A stretch of DNA of 44,328 bases from Clostridiales bacterium (GCA_021202015.1 JAJQDV010000005.1:1-44328); one strand, 5' to 3'. Shown: positions 31,463 to 39,991, numbered from the stretch's first letter. The notes: generated from the sequence alone by a model not told the origin. Program-made: numbers and translations.

Positions 31463-33175
31463 ATGGATGTAATCAGATTTCAGGATGCGCAATGCGCGCA
31501 CTGTTACAAATGCCTCAGAAACTGTGATGTGAAGGCGATACGGATCAACGACGGTCAGGCGCAGATTGTCCGTGATAAGTGCATTTTCTGCGGACACTGC
31601 ATGGAGATCTGCCCGCAGAAGGCGAAGACGCTGGAGAGCGACCTCGACTATGTGAAACAGATGCTGATGCGGAAGGAAAAGGTCGTCGTCTCCCTGGATC
31701 CGTCGTACTGCGGTCTAATCAGCAGCGCAACGCCTAAGAAGATCATCGACGCGCTTTTAAAGCTCGGATTTACCGATGTACGCGAGACGTCCGAGGGGGC
31801 AGCTCTTGTCACGAAGGAGTATGTCCGCCTGATCAACGAGGGGCAGATGGAGAACATTATTATTTCCCACTGTCCGGCCATCGTCTATCTGATCGAGAAG
31901 CATTACCCGGCTCTGATCCCGTCTCTGGCGCCGGTGGTCTCGCCGATGATCGCCCACGGCCGTCTGATCAAGGAGCAGATGGGCGCTCATGTGAAAGTCG
32001 TGTTTATCGGGCCCTGCGTCGCGAAGAAGATGGAGGCCGAGGACGACCGCGCCACGGCGGGCGCGGTGGACGCCGTGATCGAGTTCAACGAGCTGGAGCA
32101 GTGGCTTGAGGAGGAAGGCATCGATCTGGAAGCCTGCGAGGAGCGCGAGTTTGACAATCCCGATCCGATGGTGAATCGACTCTACCCGGTTCCGACCGGT
32201 ATCGTGCGCGCGGTCAACGCCGTCGGCGCACAGAGCAATTATATCAACATGTCGGTCAGCTCCATCAAGAGCTGCCGCGAACTCTTTCATATCATGAAGC
32301 AGGGATACTTAAGCGGCGTATTCGCGGAGGTCAGCCTCTGCGCGGGCGGATGCGTGAACGGCCCCGGCGTGAACAAGAGCCGCGGGTTCCGGTTCAAGTC
32401 TGCGATCAGCATTGAGAAGCACGCCTGTCTGAAGGATCCGGAGTTCGATTTTGCCCTTTCGCCGGATCGCATGACGAGAGGGTTTACGCCGATGCAGGTG
32501 ATCGACACCATCCCAAGTGAGAGCCAGATCCGCAGGATCTTAAAGACCATCGGCCGGAGCAACAGCGACACGGAGTTCAACTGCGGCGCCTGCGGATACG
32601 CGACCTGCAGGGAGAAGGCCATCGCGATCTATCAGGGGAAGGCGGAGCCGGACATGTGCCTGATCCGCACCTATGAAAATACAAAATCCATGGCTCACGT
32701 TGTGATGGAGAATATGCCCAGTATTGTCATGATCGCGGATCACAATTTAAAAATTCTCGAATTTAACCGGCAGGCGGAACGGGTCTTTTCCACGAACCGC
32801 CGGGAAGCAAGAAAGACGTATCTGTTTGATTACATAGAAACAGCGGAGTTCGAGGAGGTCTGCCGGACGCACGAGCCGAAGATCCGCTTCAAGAAAAAAT
32901 GGGATTTTTACAACATGACTGTCATCGAGACGATCGTTTATCTGGAGGATTCCGATAATATTCTCGCCATCATCGAGGATATCACGGCGGAGGAGGAGCA
33001 GGAGGAGAAGCTGATGTTCCGGAAGCTGAATTCCATCCGCATGGCGCAGGACGTCATCGACAAACAGATGATGACGGCACAGAAGATCGCCGGCCTGCTC
33101 GGAGAGACGACAGCGGAGACCAAGGCGACGCTGACGCAGCTGCGCGAGTATATGCTGGAGGACGAGGGAATATGA
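31463..33175 (+). CDS. Sensory-type [FeFe]-hydrogenase with PAS domain
   Basis: 570 residues from ATG 31463, with TGGAGGG upstream. Order: 2[4Fe-4S] ferredoxin (CAHCYKCLRNCDVKAI, CIFCGHCMEICPQ), [FeFe]-hydrogenase large-subunit-like domain, a [4Fe-4S] domain of the CGACGYATC type, then a PAS domain (MENMPSIVMIADHNLKILEFN) and a C-terminal helical region. H-cluster cysteines are kept at Cys137 (SHCPA), Cys185 (GPCVAKKME) and Cys293/Cys297 (SLCAGGCVNGPG). The proton-relay cysteine of catalytic enzymes is His136. This set matches group C (HydS-like) hydrogenases thought to sense H2. It overlaps a PP2C-type phosphatase gene by 4 bp, the probable output. Confidence 0.9.
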   Translation: MDVIRFQDAQCAHCYKCLRNCDVKAIRINDGQAQIVRDKCIFCGHCMEICPQKAKTLESDLDYVKQMLMRKEKVVVSLDPSYCGLISSATPKKIIDALLKLGFTDVRETSEGAALVTKEYVRLINEGQMENIIISHCPAIVYLIEKHYPALIPSLAPVVSPMIAHGRLIKEQMGAHVKVVFIGPCVAKKMEAEDDRATAGAVDAVIEFNELEQWLEEEGIDLEACEEREFDNPDPMVNRLYPVPTGIVRAVNAVGAQSNYINMSVSSIKSCRELFHIMKQGYLSGVFAEVSLCAGGCVNGPGVNKSRGFRFKSAISIEKHACLKDPEFDFALSPDRMTRGFTPMQVIDTIPSESQIRRILKTIGRSNSDTEFNCGACGYATCREKAIAIYQGKAEPDMCLIRTYENTKSMAHVVMENMPSIVMIADHNLKILEFNRQAERVFSTNRREARKTYLFDYIETAEFEEVCRTHEPKIRFKKKWDFYNMTVIETIVYLEDSDNILAIIEDITAEEEQEEKLMFRKLNSIRMAQDVIDKQMMTAQKIAGLLGETTAETKATLTQLREYMLEDEGI

Positions 33176-34350
33176 AAAATAATATTTCAATCGATCTGGC
33201 ATATAAAAGCATCAACCACGTCGGAGAGGAGCTCTGCGGCGACAATGTCGAGATCGTGGATAATGACGAGTGCCGGATCCTGATCCTGACGGACGGGATG
33301 GGCAGCGGCGTTCGGGCCAATATTCTCGCGACGCTGACGTCAAGGATCATCGCGACGATGATGCGGCGCAAGATGTCCGTGGACGAGGTGGTCTCCACCA
33401 TCGCGAAGACGCTGCCGATCTCGTCGGTGAACGGTGCCGCTTACTCCACGTTCAGCGTGATCCAGGCTTTTCACGACGGGCGGGTCTATATCGTGGAATA
33501 TGACAATCCGGAGTGTATCCTGATCCGCGGCGGGAAGGTGGAAAAGCTGCCGTTTACCTACCGCAATATCGAGGGAAAGGAGATCCGGGAATGCGAGTTC
33601 CGGTCGCAGATCGGAGACTCCTTCGCCATCATGAGCGACGGCTGCCTTTACTGCGGGACGGGGGATATCATGAATTATTCCTGGGACTGGAAGGCGCTCT
33701 CCGAATGCGCGGAGAAGGCGGCCGGACGTTCGAGAAACGCCCAGCAGATGGCGGATTACATCAATGCCTCCTGCAAGGAGCTCTACGGAAACGTGCCGAC
33801 GGACGATACGACGGTAGCCGTGCTCCGGATTCAGGAGGAGCATATCTTAAGCATTCTGACCGGACCGCCGCTGGATAAATCGGACGACTACCGGATGGTC
33901 GAGGATTTCATGGAAACAAAAAGCATCCGGATCGTCTCCGGTGGCAGCACAAGCCAGATGGTCGCGCGCGTTCTGAATGAAAAACTCGTCCATATTGACG
34001 GAGATCTGGATTCGGACATTCCGCCGATGGCAAAAATACACGGCGTCGATCTGGTGACGGAGGGTGTTCTGACGCTGCATAAGACGGTGGAGTTGCTGGA
34101 ACGCTACGCCGACAACGATGTATCGGAGGATTTTTTCCTCGAGCTTGCAAAGGACAACGGGGCGACCCGGCTGGCCTGCTATCTGATGGAGGACTGCTCT
34201 ACGGTGAAGCTCTTTGTCGGAAAAGCGGTCAATGTGGATTACGAAGAAAAAACGCTGCCTTTTGACATCTCGGCGCGGCAGCAGCTGATCCAGCGGCTGA
34301 TCGATGTGCTGAAAAAGATGAATAAAAAGGTTGAGGTCTTATATTATTAA
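33172..34350 (+). CDS. SpoIIE/PP2C-type serine phosphatase
   Basis: 392 residues. The N-terminal two thirds are a PP2C-like (SpoIIE) phosphatase: LCGDNVEIV, the metal-binding LTDGMGSGVRANILA, FAIMSDGCLY and VPTDDTTVAVLRI. SpoIIE-type enzymes dephosphorylate anti-anti-sigma or similar regulators. The C-terminal about 150 residues (SGGSTSQMVARVLNEK...) form a conserved extra domain not assigned. The start overlaps the sensory hydrogenase stop (ATGA), so the pair is translationally coupled and likely forms an H2-sensor/phosphatase module. No anti-sigma partner is visible in the window. Confidence 0.87.
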   Translation: MKNNISIDLAYKSINHVGEELCGDNVEIVDNDECRILILTDGMGSGVRANILATLTSRIIATMMRRKMSVDEVVSTIAKTLPISSVNGAAYSTFSVIQAFHDGRVYIVEYDNPECILIRGGKVEKLPFTYRNIEGKEIRECEFRSQIGDSFAIMSDGCLYCGTGDIMNYSWDWKALSECAEKAAGRSRNAQQMADYINASCKELYGNVPTDDTTVAVLRIQEEHILSILTGPPLDKSDDYRMVEDFMETKSIRIVSGGSTSQMVARVLNEKLVHIDGDLDSDIPPMAKIHGVDLVTEGVLTLHKTVELLERYADNDVSEDFFLELAKDNGATRLACYLMEDCSTVKLFVGKAVNVDYEEKTLPFDISARQQLIQRLIDVLKKMNKKVEVLYY

Positions 34351-34356
34351 AGGTGA

Positions 34357-35802
34357 ATGATGGGAAACATACAGGAACAGGAAATCGGTACAATCAAATC
34401 ACGCAGGATGCAGGAGCATAAACAGCAGAAAAGGAGGAGGAAGATCCTGGTCGCGGTGATCATAGTGGTCATCGCCGCGGCAGTTTATCTGGGAGGCTCC
34501 CTGTTTTTCATGAACCGTTTCCTGCCGAATACAGTTGTAAACGGGTACTCCTGTTCCGGAAAGACCGTGGAGCAGACCAGGGCACTGTTCGATCAGAGGG
34601 CGTCCGATTACGTGCTGACGCTCTCGGAGCGCGACGGCGTGCAGGAGGAGATCTCCGGCGCGGAGATCGGGCTCAGCGTGAATGTCGGAACCGGCCTGGA
34701 CGATGTTCTGGAGGAACAGAATGGATTTTTCTGGGTTTTTTCCTTTTTAAGAGATGAGGAGAGCGATATCACCATAGACGTAAGCTATGACGAGACCGCG
34801 CTTGAGGGTGCGTTGTCCGCCCTTTCCTGCATGGATGAGTCGCTGATGGTTGATTCCGAAAACGCACGTCTTTCGGATTATACGGAGGGAAGCAGCTATA
34901 CGCTGGTCGACGAGGTCTACGGCACGCGGATTCAGGAAGACGTCTTTACGGAAAAGATCGACGAGGCGATCCTGTCGCTTTCGGAGGAGCTTGACCTGGA
35001 GGCGGCCGGCTGCTATACGGATCCCGTTTATACGGCGGAGTCCGAGGCCGCGCAGAATATGCTGGAGACGGCGAACCGGTATGTCGGCACCACGATCACC
35101 TATACGTTCGGCGACAACACGGAGGTGCTCGACGGTTCCGTGATCAGCCAGTGGATACAGGTGGCGGAGGATCTGACCGTAACGCTTGATGAGGAGCAGG
35201 AGGCCGCTTTTGTCTCCGATCTGGCGGGCACTTATGATACAAAGTGGAAATCCCGCACGCTGGTCTCACATTCCGGCACGACGGTGACGGTGCCGGCCGG
35301 CGGCAATTACGGTTGGCGGGTCAACCAGGACGAGACGCTGGCCGCCCTGCAGGGCTATCTGGAAGCGGGAGAGGACTACACCGGCGAGGTCGTCTACTAC
35401 CAGACCGCCGCGCAGTACGGGGAGAATGACTACGGCACGACCTATATCGAGGTGAGCATTTCCGCGCAGCATTTCTGGTACTATGTGGACGGCGTCGTGG
35501 TGCTGGAGTCCGACTTTGTCTCCGGCGACGTATCGAAGGGGCATGACACGCCTAAGGGTGCCTACCGCATCGCATACAAGGCCAGGAACCAGACGCTCGA
35601 GGGGCAGGGATATTCCTCGCCGGTCGACTACTGGATGCCGTTTGTGGACGGCGTCGGTTTCCATGACGCTTCCTGGCGGACGCAGTTCGGCGGATCGATC
35701 TATCTGAATAACGGCTCCCATGGATGCCTGAACCTGCCGTATTCGGCGGCGCAGCAGCTTTATGAGATGATCGAGGCGGGAACGGCGGTCCTGATTTACT
35801 AG
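34357..35802 (+). CDS. L,D-transpeptidase (YkuD domain) with membrane anchor
   Basis: 481 residues. A basic cytoplasmic start is followed by one transmembrane helix (about residues 28-50). Two peptidoglycan-binding-like regions come next (NGYSCSGKTVEQTRALFDQ, and the N-terminal half of the ectodomain). The YkuD catalytic domain is C-terminal: HDTPKGAYRIAYK, the conserved histidines, and GSHGCLNLPYSAA with catalytic Cys near 457. It makes 3-3 cross-links or attaches proteins in peptidoglycan. ATG 34357 and ATG 34360 are both possible, after AAAGGTGA. It lies 6 bp after the phosphatase and may share its transcript, then ends at two terminators. Confidence 0.92.
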   Translation: MMGNIQEQEIGTIKSRRMQEHKQQKRRRKILVAVIIVVIAAAVYLGGSLFFMNRFLPNTVVNGYSCSGKTVEQTRALFDQRASDYVLTLSERDGVQEEISGAEIGLSVNVGTGLDDVLEEQNGFFWVFSFLRDEESDITIDVSYDETALEGALSALSCMDESLMVDSENARLSDYTEGSSYTLVDEVYGTRIQEDVFTEKIDEAILSLSEELDLEAAGCYTDPVYTAESEAAQNMLETANRYVGTTITYTFGDNTEVLDGSVISQWIQVAEDLTVTLDEEQEAAFVSDLAGTYDTKWKSRTLVSHSGTTVTVPAGGNYGWRVNQDETLAALQGYLEAGEDYTGEVVYYQTAAQYGENDYGTTYIEVSISAQHFWYYVDGVVVLESDFVSGDVSKGHDTPKGAYRIAYKARNQTLEGQGYSSPVDYWMPFVDGVGFHDASWRTQFGGSIYLNNGSHGCLNLPYSAAQQLYEMIEAGTAVLIY

Positions 35803-35831
35803 ATTTTATTAAAAAATCTTTATTGAAAAGT

Positions 35832-35880
35832 GGTGATAATTCAGAGGGAGGGGTAACTGAATTATCACCTTTTTTTTCTT
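35832..35880 (+). terminator. Terminator after the L,D-transpeptidase
   Basis: GGTGATAATTCAG (35832-35844) pairs perfectly with CTGAATTATCACC (35857-35869), followed by eight T. Confidence 0.93.
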
Positions 35881-35889
35881 ATTATCGCG

Positions 35890-35916
35890 AGAATGCGCCA
35901 AGGCGCATTCTTTTTT
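35890..35916 (+). terminator. Second terminator-like hairpin
   Basis: AGAATGCGCC-AA-GGCGCATTCT with a T-run. It directly precedes the csoR promoter and insulates it. A similar hairpin word (AGAATGCGCC...GGCGTATTCT) recurs near 43636. Confidence 0.8.
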
Positions 35917-35918
35917 AC

Positions 35919-35947
35919 TTGCAAAATACCATATGGGGGTATATAAT
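35919..35947 (+). promoter_or_regulatory. csoR-copA promoter with embedded CsoR-type operator
   Basis: TTGCAA (35919-35924), a 17-bp spacer and TATAAT (35942-35947). The spacer carries ATACC-ATATGG-GGGTAT (35926-35942), an inverted repeat of the CsoR/Cu repressor type (ATACC...GGGTAT). Binding there would block the promoter until copper releases CsoR. Confidence 0.75.
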
Positions 35948-36037
35948 GCATTTAGTCAATTTAAAGCATATAAAATCAGCAGAAGACATATCTGTCCTTC
36001 TATATTAGGAAGACGGGAAAACGAAAGGGAACAGTAA

Positions 36038-36427
36038 ATGGTTAAAATCACAGAGGATCACGTACAGAATGCGGCACAGGATGAGCCACAGAATGCGGCA
36101 CAGGATCAGACAAAGGAAACCGATGCGACGTCCTGTTGCTGTAATACGTGTAAAACAAAGGAACGCAGCCCTGAGGAATACCGCAGCCTGATGAACCGCC
36201 TGACCCGCATCGAGGGACAGGTGCGCGGTGTACAGAGAATGCTGGCGCGGGACGCCTATTGCGTGGATATCCTGATTCAGGTTTCCGCTATCAATTCGGC
36301 GCTGAACAGTTTTAATAAGGAGCTTTTGGGGAACCATATACGCAGCTGTGTCGTCGAGAATGTCCGCTCCGGCAATGATGAGGTCATCGACGAGCTGGTA
36401 AAGACGATTCAGAAATTAATGAAGTAA
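36038..36427 (+). CDS. csoR: CsoR-family copper-sensing repressor
   Basis: 129 residues. The four-helix CsoR core begins at LMNRLTRIEGQVRGVQRML. The Cu(I) ligands are present in the C-H-C pattern: Cys in AYCVDILIQ, then His and Cys in NHIRSCVVE. The protein has an unusual N-terminal extension of about 45 residues with a Cys cluster (TSCCCNTCK) that may be an extra metal-binding site. It sits downstream of a CsoR-type operator and 86 bp before copA, so it should repress its own operon. Nickel or other members of the family are an alternative, but the copA neighbour favours copper. AAAGGGA precedes ATG 36038. Confidence 0.92.
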   Translation: MVKITEDHVQNAAQDEPQNAAQDQTKETDATSCCCNTCKTKERSPEEYRSLMNRLTRIEGQVRGVQRMLARDAYCVDILIQVSAINSALNSFNKELLGNHIRSCVVENVRSGNDEVIDELVKTIQKLMK

Positions 36428-36438
36428 AGCATCTTTTT

Positions 36439-36473
36439 TAGTGAAAGACAACTTGATTTTGTCGTTCACTATA
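36439..36473. repeat. Dispersed inverted repeat, copy 2
   Basis: TAGTGAAAGACAA (36439-36451) pairs with TTGTCGTTCACTA (36459-36471), one mismatch, between csoR and copA. The right arm repeats the one at 12537-12553. Confidence 0.6.
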
Positions 36474-36513
36474 AACGGACATCTGCTGTTCCTTTGAATG
36501 AAAGGAGATATCT

Positions 36514-39252
36514 ATGGAACAATTTTCAGTGACCGGCATGAGCTGTGCGGCCTGCAGCGCCCATGTGGAAAAGGCCGTACAGAAGGTGCCGGGTGTGACG
36601 AGTGTGGCAGTGAGCCTGCTGACAAATTCCATGCGCGTGGAGGGAACCGCCTCCGCGGGCGATATCATTGCCGCAGTGACTGCGGCGGGCTACAGCGCGT
36701 CCGTAAAAGGCGCGGCCGCCGAAAATTCGGGATTCGACGAGGAGTCTCTGGCGGATCATGAGACGCCGAAGCTGCTGAAACGCCTCATTGTCTCCGTTGT
36801 GATTCTCATACCGCTGATGTATGTCTCGATGGGACATATGATGTGGAACTGGCCGCTGCCTTCCGTGATGGAAGGGAACCATATCGCGATGGGGCTTTAT
36901 GAGATGCTGCTTGCCATCCTGATCATGGTGATCAACCAGAAGTTTTTTGTCAACGGGTTTTCCAGCCTGCTGCGGCGTTCTCCGAATATGGATACCCTGG
37001 TGGCCATGGGTTCGGCGGCTTCTTTTGCGTACAGCACATATGCCCTGTTCGCCATGACCGGCGCCCAGCTTCGAATGGATATGGACGCCGTGATGGCCTA
37101 TATGGATGATTTTTACTTTGAATCGGCGGCGATGATCCTGACGCTGATCACGATCGGGAAGACGCTGGAGGCCTACTCGAAGGGTAAAACGACGAACGCG
37201 CTGCGCGGGCTGATGCAGCTGGCTCCGAAAACGGCGAATGTGATCCGGGACGGGATGGAGGAGGAAATCTCGATCGATCAGGTGCGTATCGGGGACATTT
37301 TTGTGGTACGGCCCGGCGAGAGCATCCCGGTGGACGGCGTGGTGCTGGAGGGTGTCAGTGCCGTGGATGAGGCCGCGCTGACCGGCGAGAGCATCCCGGT
37401 GGATAAGGAACCCGGCAGTAGCGTGTCGGCGGCGACGATGAACCAGTCCGGATTCATCCGATGTGAAGCCGTCCGCGTCGGCGAGGATACGACGCTCTCC
37501 CAGATCATTACGATGGTCAGCGACGCGGCGGCGACGAAGGCGCCGATCGCGAAGGTGGCGGACCGCGTGTCCGGCGTCTTTGTCCCGACCGTTCTTCTGA
37601 TTGCGGCAGTGACCTTTGTGATCTGGCTGCTGGTCGGACAGGTCTTCGGATTCGCGCTTTCCAGAGCAATCTCCGTCCTCGTGATCAGCTGTCCCTGCGC
37701 CCTGGGACTTGCGACTCCGGTGGCGATCATGGTCGGCAACGGACTCGGCGCGAAGAACGGCGTGTTGTTTAAGACGGCGGTGTCTCTGGAGGAGACCGGG
37801 AAGATCGACATCGTTGCGATGGACAAGACCGGAACGATCACGACCGGCAAACCGCAGGTGACGGATATCCTGCCGTTCTCAGAGATCATGAAGCACACGA
37901 ATACCGATGCAGGAGCAGCAGAAGGTTCCGGGCAGGGAGATTCCGAAAAATATTTGGATTCTCTGAGTAGAAATATCGAAAGCAGCCCGAATAAAAACCC
38001 GACAGATGCGACATATTTCCCGGGCTCCCCGGCCGGAAAAAATGTTACGGAACTCAGCCCGGCGCAGCGGGAACTCCTCGCGACGGCCTGCGCTCTGGAG
38101 CAGAAGAGTGAGCATCCGCTGGCGCACGCCATTACGGAATACGCCGCGGAGATGGATCTTTCCGCGGCGGAAGCGGAGGATTTTCAGGCTGTGGTCGGCA
38201 ACGGACTGACCGGAGTCCTGAACGGGGACCGGCTGTACGGCGGGAATCAGAAATATATTTCCTCGATTACGAAAATTCCTGACGTGATGATACGGAAGGC
38301 GCAGGAACTGGCGGAGCAGGGAAAGACGCCGCTGTTTTTTGTAAAAAAGGACAGTGTCCTCGGGCTGATCGCTGTCGCGGATGTTATGAAAGCGGAGGCT
38401 TCCGAAACCGTCCGGCAGCTCCGGAGCATGGGAATACAGGTCGTCATGCTGACCGGCGACAATGCCCGCACGGCGCGGGCGATCGGGGAGCAGGCCGGCG
38501 TCGATCACGTGATCGCGGACGTCCTGCCGGGAGACAAGGAGAATGTGATCCGCAGACTTTCCGAAAAGGGAAAGGTCGCCATGGTCGGCGACGGCATCAA
38601 CGACGCCCCGGCTCTGACGCGGGCGGACATCGGCATCGCGATCGGCGCGGGGACGGATATTGCCCTGGACGCGGCGGATGTGGTGCTTGTAAAAAGCAGC
38701 CTGGATGATGTGCCGGCGGCTATCCGGCTGAGCAGACGCGTGCTGCGGAACATCCACGAAAATCTGTTCTGGGCGTTTATTTATAATGTGATCGGGATTC
38801 CGCTCGCGGCCGGCGTGTGGTATTACGCGTTCGGATTAAAGCTAAATCCCATGTTCGGCGCGGCAGCCATGAGCCTGTCCAGCTTCTGCGTCGTCATGAA
38901 CGCCCTGCGCCTGAACTTTGTAAAGGTTCACAGCACGCACCGGGACAGGATGAAAAAACATCCCGTATCAGACAGCCTGTTTGATGATTTTTCAGAGGAA
39001 CAGGATGTTTTGAATAAATCAGAAAAGGAGACGAAAACGATGACAAAAACAATGGAGATCAAAGGAATGATGTGCGGACACTGTGAGAAGCACGTAAAGA
39101 CTGCGCTGGAGGCGCTGGACGGCGTCGTCTCGGCGGAGGCCAGCCATGAAAAGGGAACCGCGGTAGTGGAGATGAGCGCGGATGTGGCGGACGACGTTTT
39201 GAGAAAGGCGGTCGAGGACGCCGATTATGAGGTGGTCGCCATTCGATCGTAA
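36514..39252 (+). CDS. copA: Cu(I)-exporting P1B-type ATPase with C-terminal CopZ-like domain
   Basis: 912 residues. CopA pumps Cu(I) out of the cytoplasm. It has one N-terminal heavy-metal domain (TGMSCAACSAHVEKAV), membrane helices, the ion motif CPC (Cys393-Pro-Cys395 in ISCPCALGLATP), the phosphorylation site DKTGTITTGKP (Asp437), HPLAHAI and GDGINDAPAL. Between the DKTGT region and HPLAHAI lies an unusual insertion of about 60 residues (roughly 450-520) rich in Ser, Asn and Glu. After the last helices a further domain (residues 843-912) reads MEIKGMMCGHCEKHVKTAL, a CopZ-type heavy-metal domain. That domain has its own ribosome binding site in the coding sequence (see 39040-39252). Part of the csoR operon. 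Confidence 0.95.
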   Translation: MEQFSVTGMSCAACSAHVEKAVQKVPGVTSVAVSLLTNSMRVEGTASAGDIIAAVTAAGYSASVKGAAAENSGFDEESLADHETPKLLKRLIVSVVILIPLMYVSMGHMMWNWPLPSVMEGNHIAMGLYEMLLAILIMVINQKFFVNGFSSLLRRSPNMDTLVAMGSAASFAYSTYALFAMTGAQLRMDMDAVMAYMDDFYFESAAMILTLITIGKTLEAYSKGKTTNALRGLMQLAPKTANVIRDGMEEEISIDQVRIGDIFVVRPGESIPVDGVVLEGVSAVDEAALTGESIPVDKEPGSSVSAATMNQSGFIRCEAVRVGEDTTLSQIITMVSDAAATKAPIAKVADRVSGVFVPTVLLIAAVTFVIWLLVGQVFGFALSRAISVLVISCPCALGLATPVAIMVGNGLGAKNGVLFKTAVSLEETGKIDIVAMDKTGTITTGKPQVTDILPFSEIMKHTNTDAGAAEGSGQGDSEKYLDSLSRNIESSPNKNPTDATYFPGSPAGKNVTELSPAQRELLATACALEQKSEHPLAHAITEYAAEMDLSAAEAEDFQAVVGNGLTGVLNGDRLYGGNQKYISSITKIPDVMIRKAQELAEQGKTPLFFVKKDSVLGLIAVADVMKAEASETVRQLRSMGIQVVMLTGDNARTARAIGEQAGVDHVIADVLPGDKENVIRRLSEKGKVAMVGDGINDAPALTRADIGIAIGAGTDIALDAADVVLVKSSLDDVPAAIRLSRRVLRNIHENLFWAFIYNVIGIPLAAGVWYYAFGLKLNPMFGAAAMSLSSFCVVMNALRLNFVKVHSTHRDRMKKHPVSDSLFDDFSEEQDVLNKSEKETKTMTKTMEIKGMMCGHCEKHVKTALEALDGVVSAEASHEKGTAVVEMSADVADDVLRKAVEDADYEVVAIRS
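39040..39252 (+). CDS. copZ: Possible separate CopZ-like chaperone from an internal start in copA
   Basis: AAGGAG (39025-39030) lies 9 bases before an in-frame ATG at 39040 (CopA residue 843). From there a complete 70-residue CopZ-like protein (MTKTMEIKGMMCGHCEKHV) could be translated, ending with CopA. Either the copA gene fused with a formerly separate copZ, keeping its ribosome binding site, or both products are made. E. coli makes its CopA(Z) chaperone from copA by frameshifting, so dual output has precedent. Confidence 0.55.
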   Translation: MTKTMEIKGMMCGHCEKHVKTALEALDGVVSAEASHEKGTAVVEMSADVADDVLRKAVEDADYEVVAIRS

Positions 39253-39281
39253 GCGCGATCGTAAACGGGATTCTTTTTCTC

Positions 39282-39310
39282 TTGCCAAACAGATGACGGA
39301 ATGTTAGAAT
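39282..39310 (+). promoter_or_regulatory. Promoter of the satP-rlmH unit
   Basis: TTGCCA (39282-39287), a 17-bp spacer and TAGAAT (39305-39310), starting 29 bp after copA. Confidence 0.65.
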
Positions 39311-39396
39311 AAATATGACTGTTTTTACATGCGGGCACATCCGTCTGACAGTCTGTTTACAACACTTTCATAGAAGATACGGGAGAGGAGAGAGAG

Positions 39397-39960
39397 ATGT
39401 CTGAAGTTACGACACACAAGGAAGCAAATGCAGGACCTCTGGGACTGCTCGGATTCGGAATGACTACGGTTCTTCTGAACCTGCACAACGCGGGAGTCAT
39501 CGAGATGTCCGTGATGATCCTGGCCATGGGACTGGCGATGGGAGGACTTGCGCAGTTTATCGCGGGCCTGATGGAGTTCAAGGCCGGCAATACGTTCGGC
39601 GCGACCGCGTTTACCTCCTACGGGCTGTTCTGGTGGTCGCTGGTGATCATACTGGTGAATCCGTCGATTCTCGGAGCGGAGGCGGCGGACGGAGTTTCCC
39701 TTGGCTTTTACATGCTGCTGTGGTGTATTTTTACATTGTTTATGTTTATCGGGACGATCAAGGCGAACCACGCGACACAGATTGTGTTTTTCACGCTGAT
39801 GCTGCTGTTCCTGCTGTTGGCGCTTGAGAACTTTACGGGGATTCATGTGATTGGAATCATCGCCGGGATCGAGGGTATTGTCTGCGGCGCTTCCGCAATC
39901 TACACCGCGGTGGCCGGCATTGTGGACGGCGAGTTCAACAAACCGATCATGCCCGTCTGA
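39397..39960 (+). CDS. satP: Acetate/succinate transporter of the GPR1/FUN34/YaaH (SatP) family
   Basis: 187 residues with six predicted membrane helices. Family signatures: GPLGLLGFGMTTVLLNLHNAG at the N-terminus, GGLAQFIAGLMEFKAGNTFGATAFTSYGLFWW in helix 2-3. SatP proteins are proton-coupled acetate (and succinate) channels or transporters, which suits an anaerobe that produces acetate. GAGGAGAGAGAG precedes ATG 39397. rlmH follows after 31 bp. Confidence 0.93.
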   Translation: MSEVTTHKEANAGPLGLLGFGMTTVLLNLHNAGVIEMSVMILAMGLAMGGLAQFIAGLMEFKAGNTFGATAFTSYGLFWWSLVIILVNPSILGAEAADGVSLGFYMLLWCIFTLFMFIGTIKANHATQIVFFTLMLLFLLLALENFTGIHVIGIIAGIEGIVCGASAIYTAVAGIVDGEFNKPIMPV

Positions 39961-39991
39961 TCCTGTGCAGATCCGTGAGGAAGGCTTGAAA

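Noticed and set aside
35946-36008. 20-codon frame in the csoR leader
   Set aside because: It starts inside the -10 box, has no ribosome binding site and no conserved feature.
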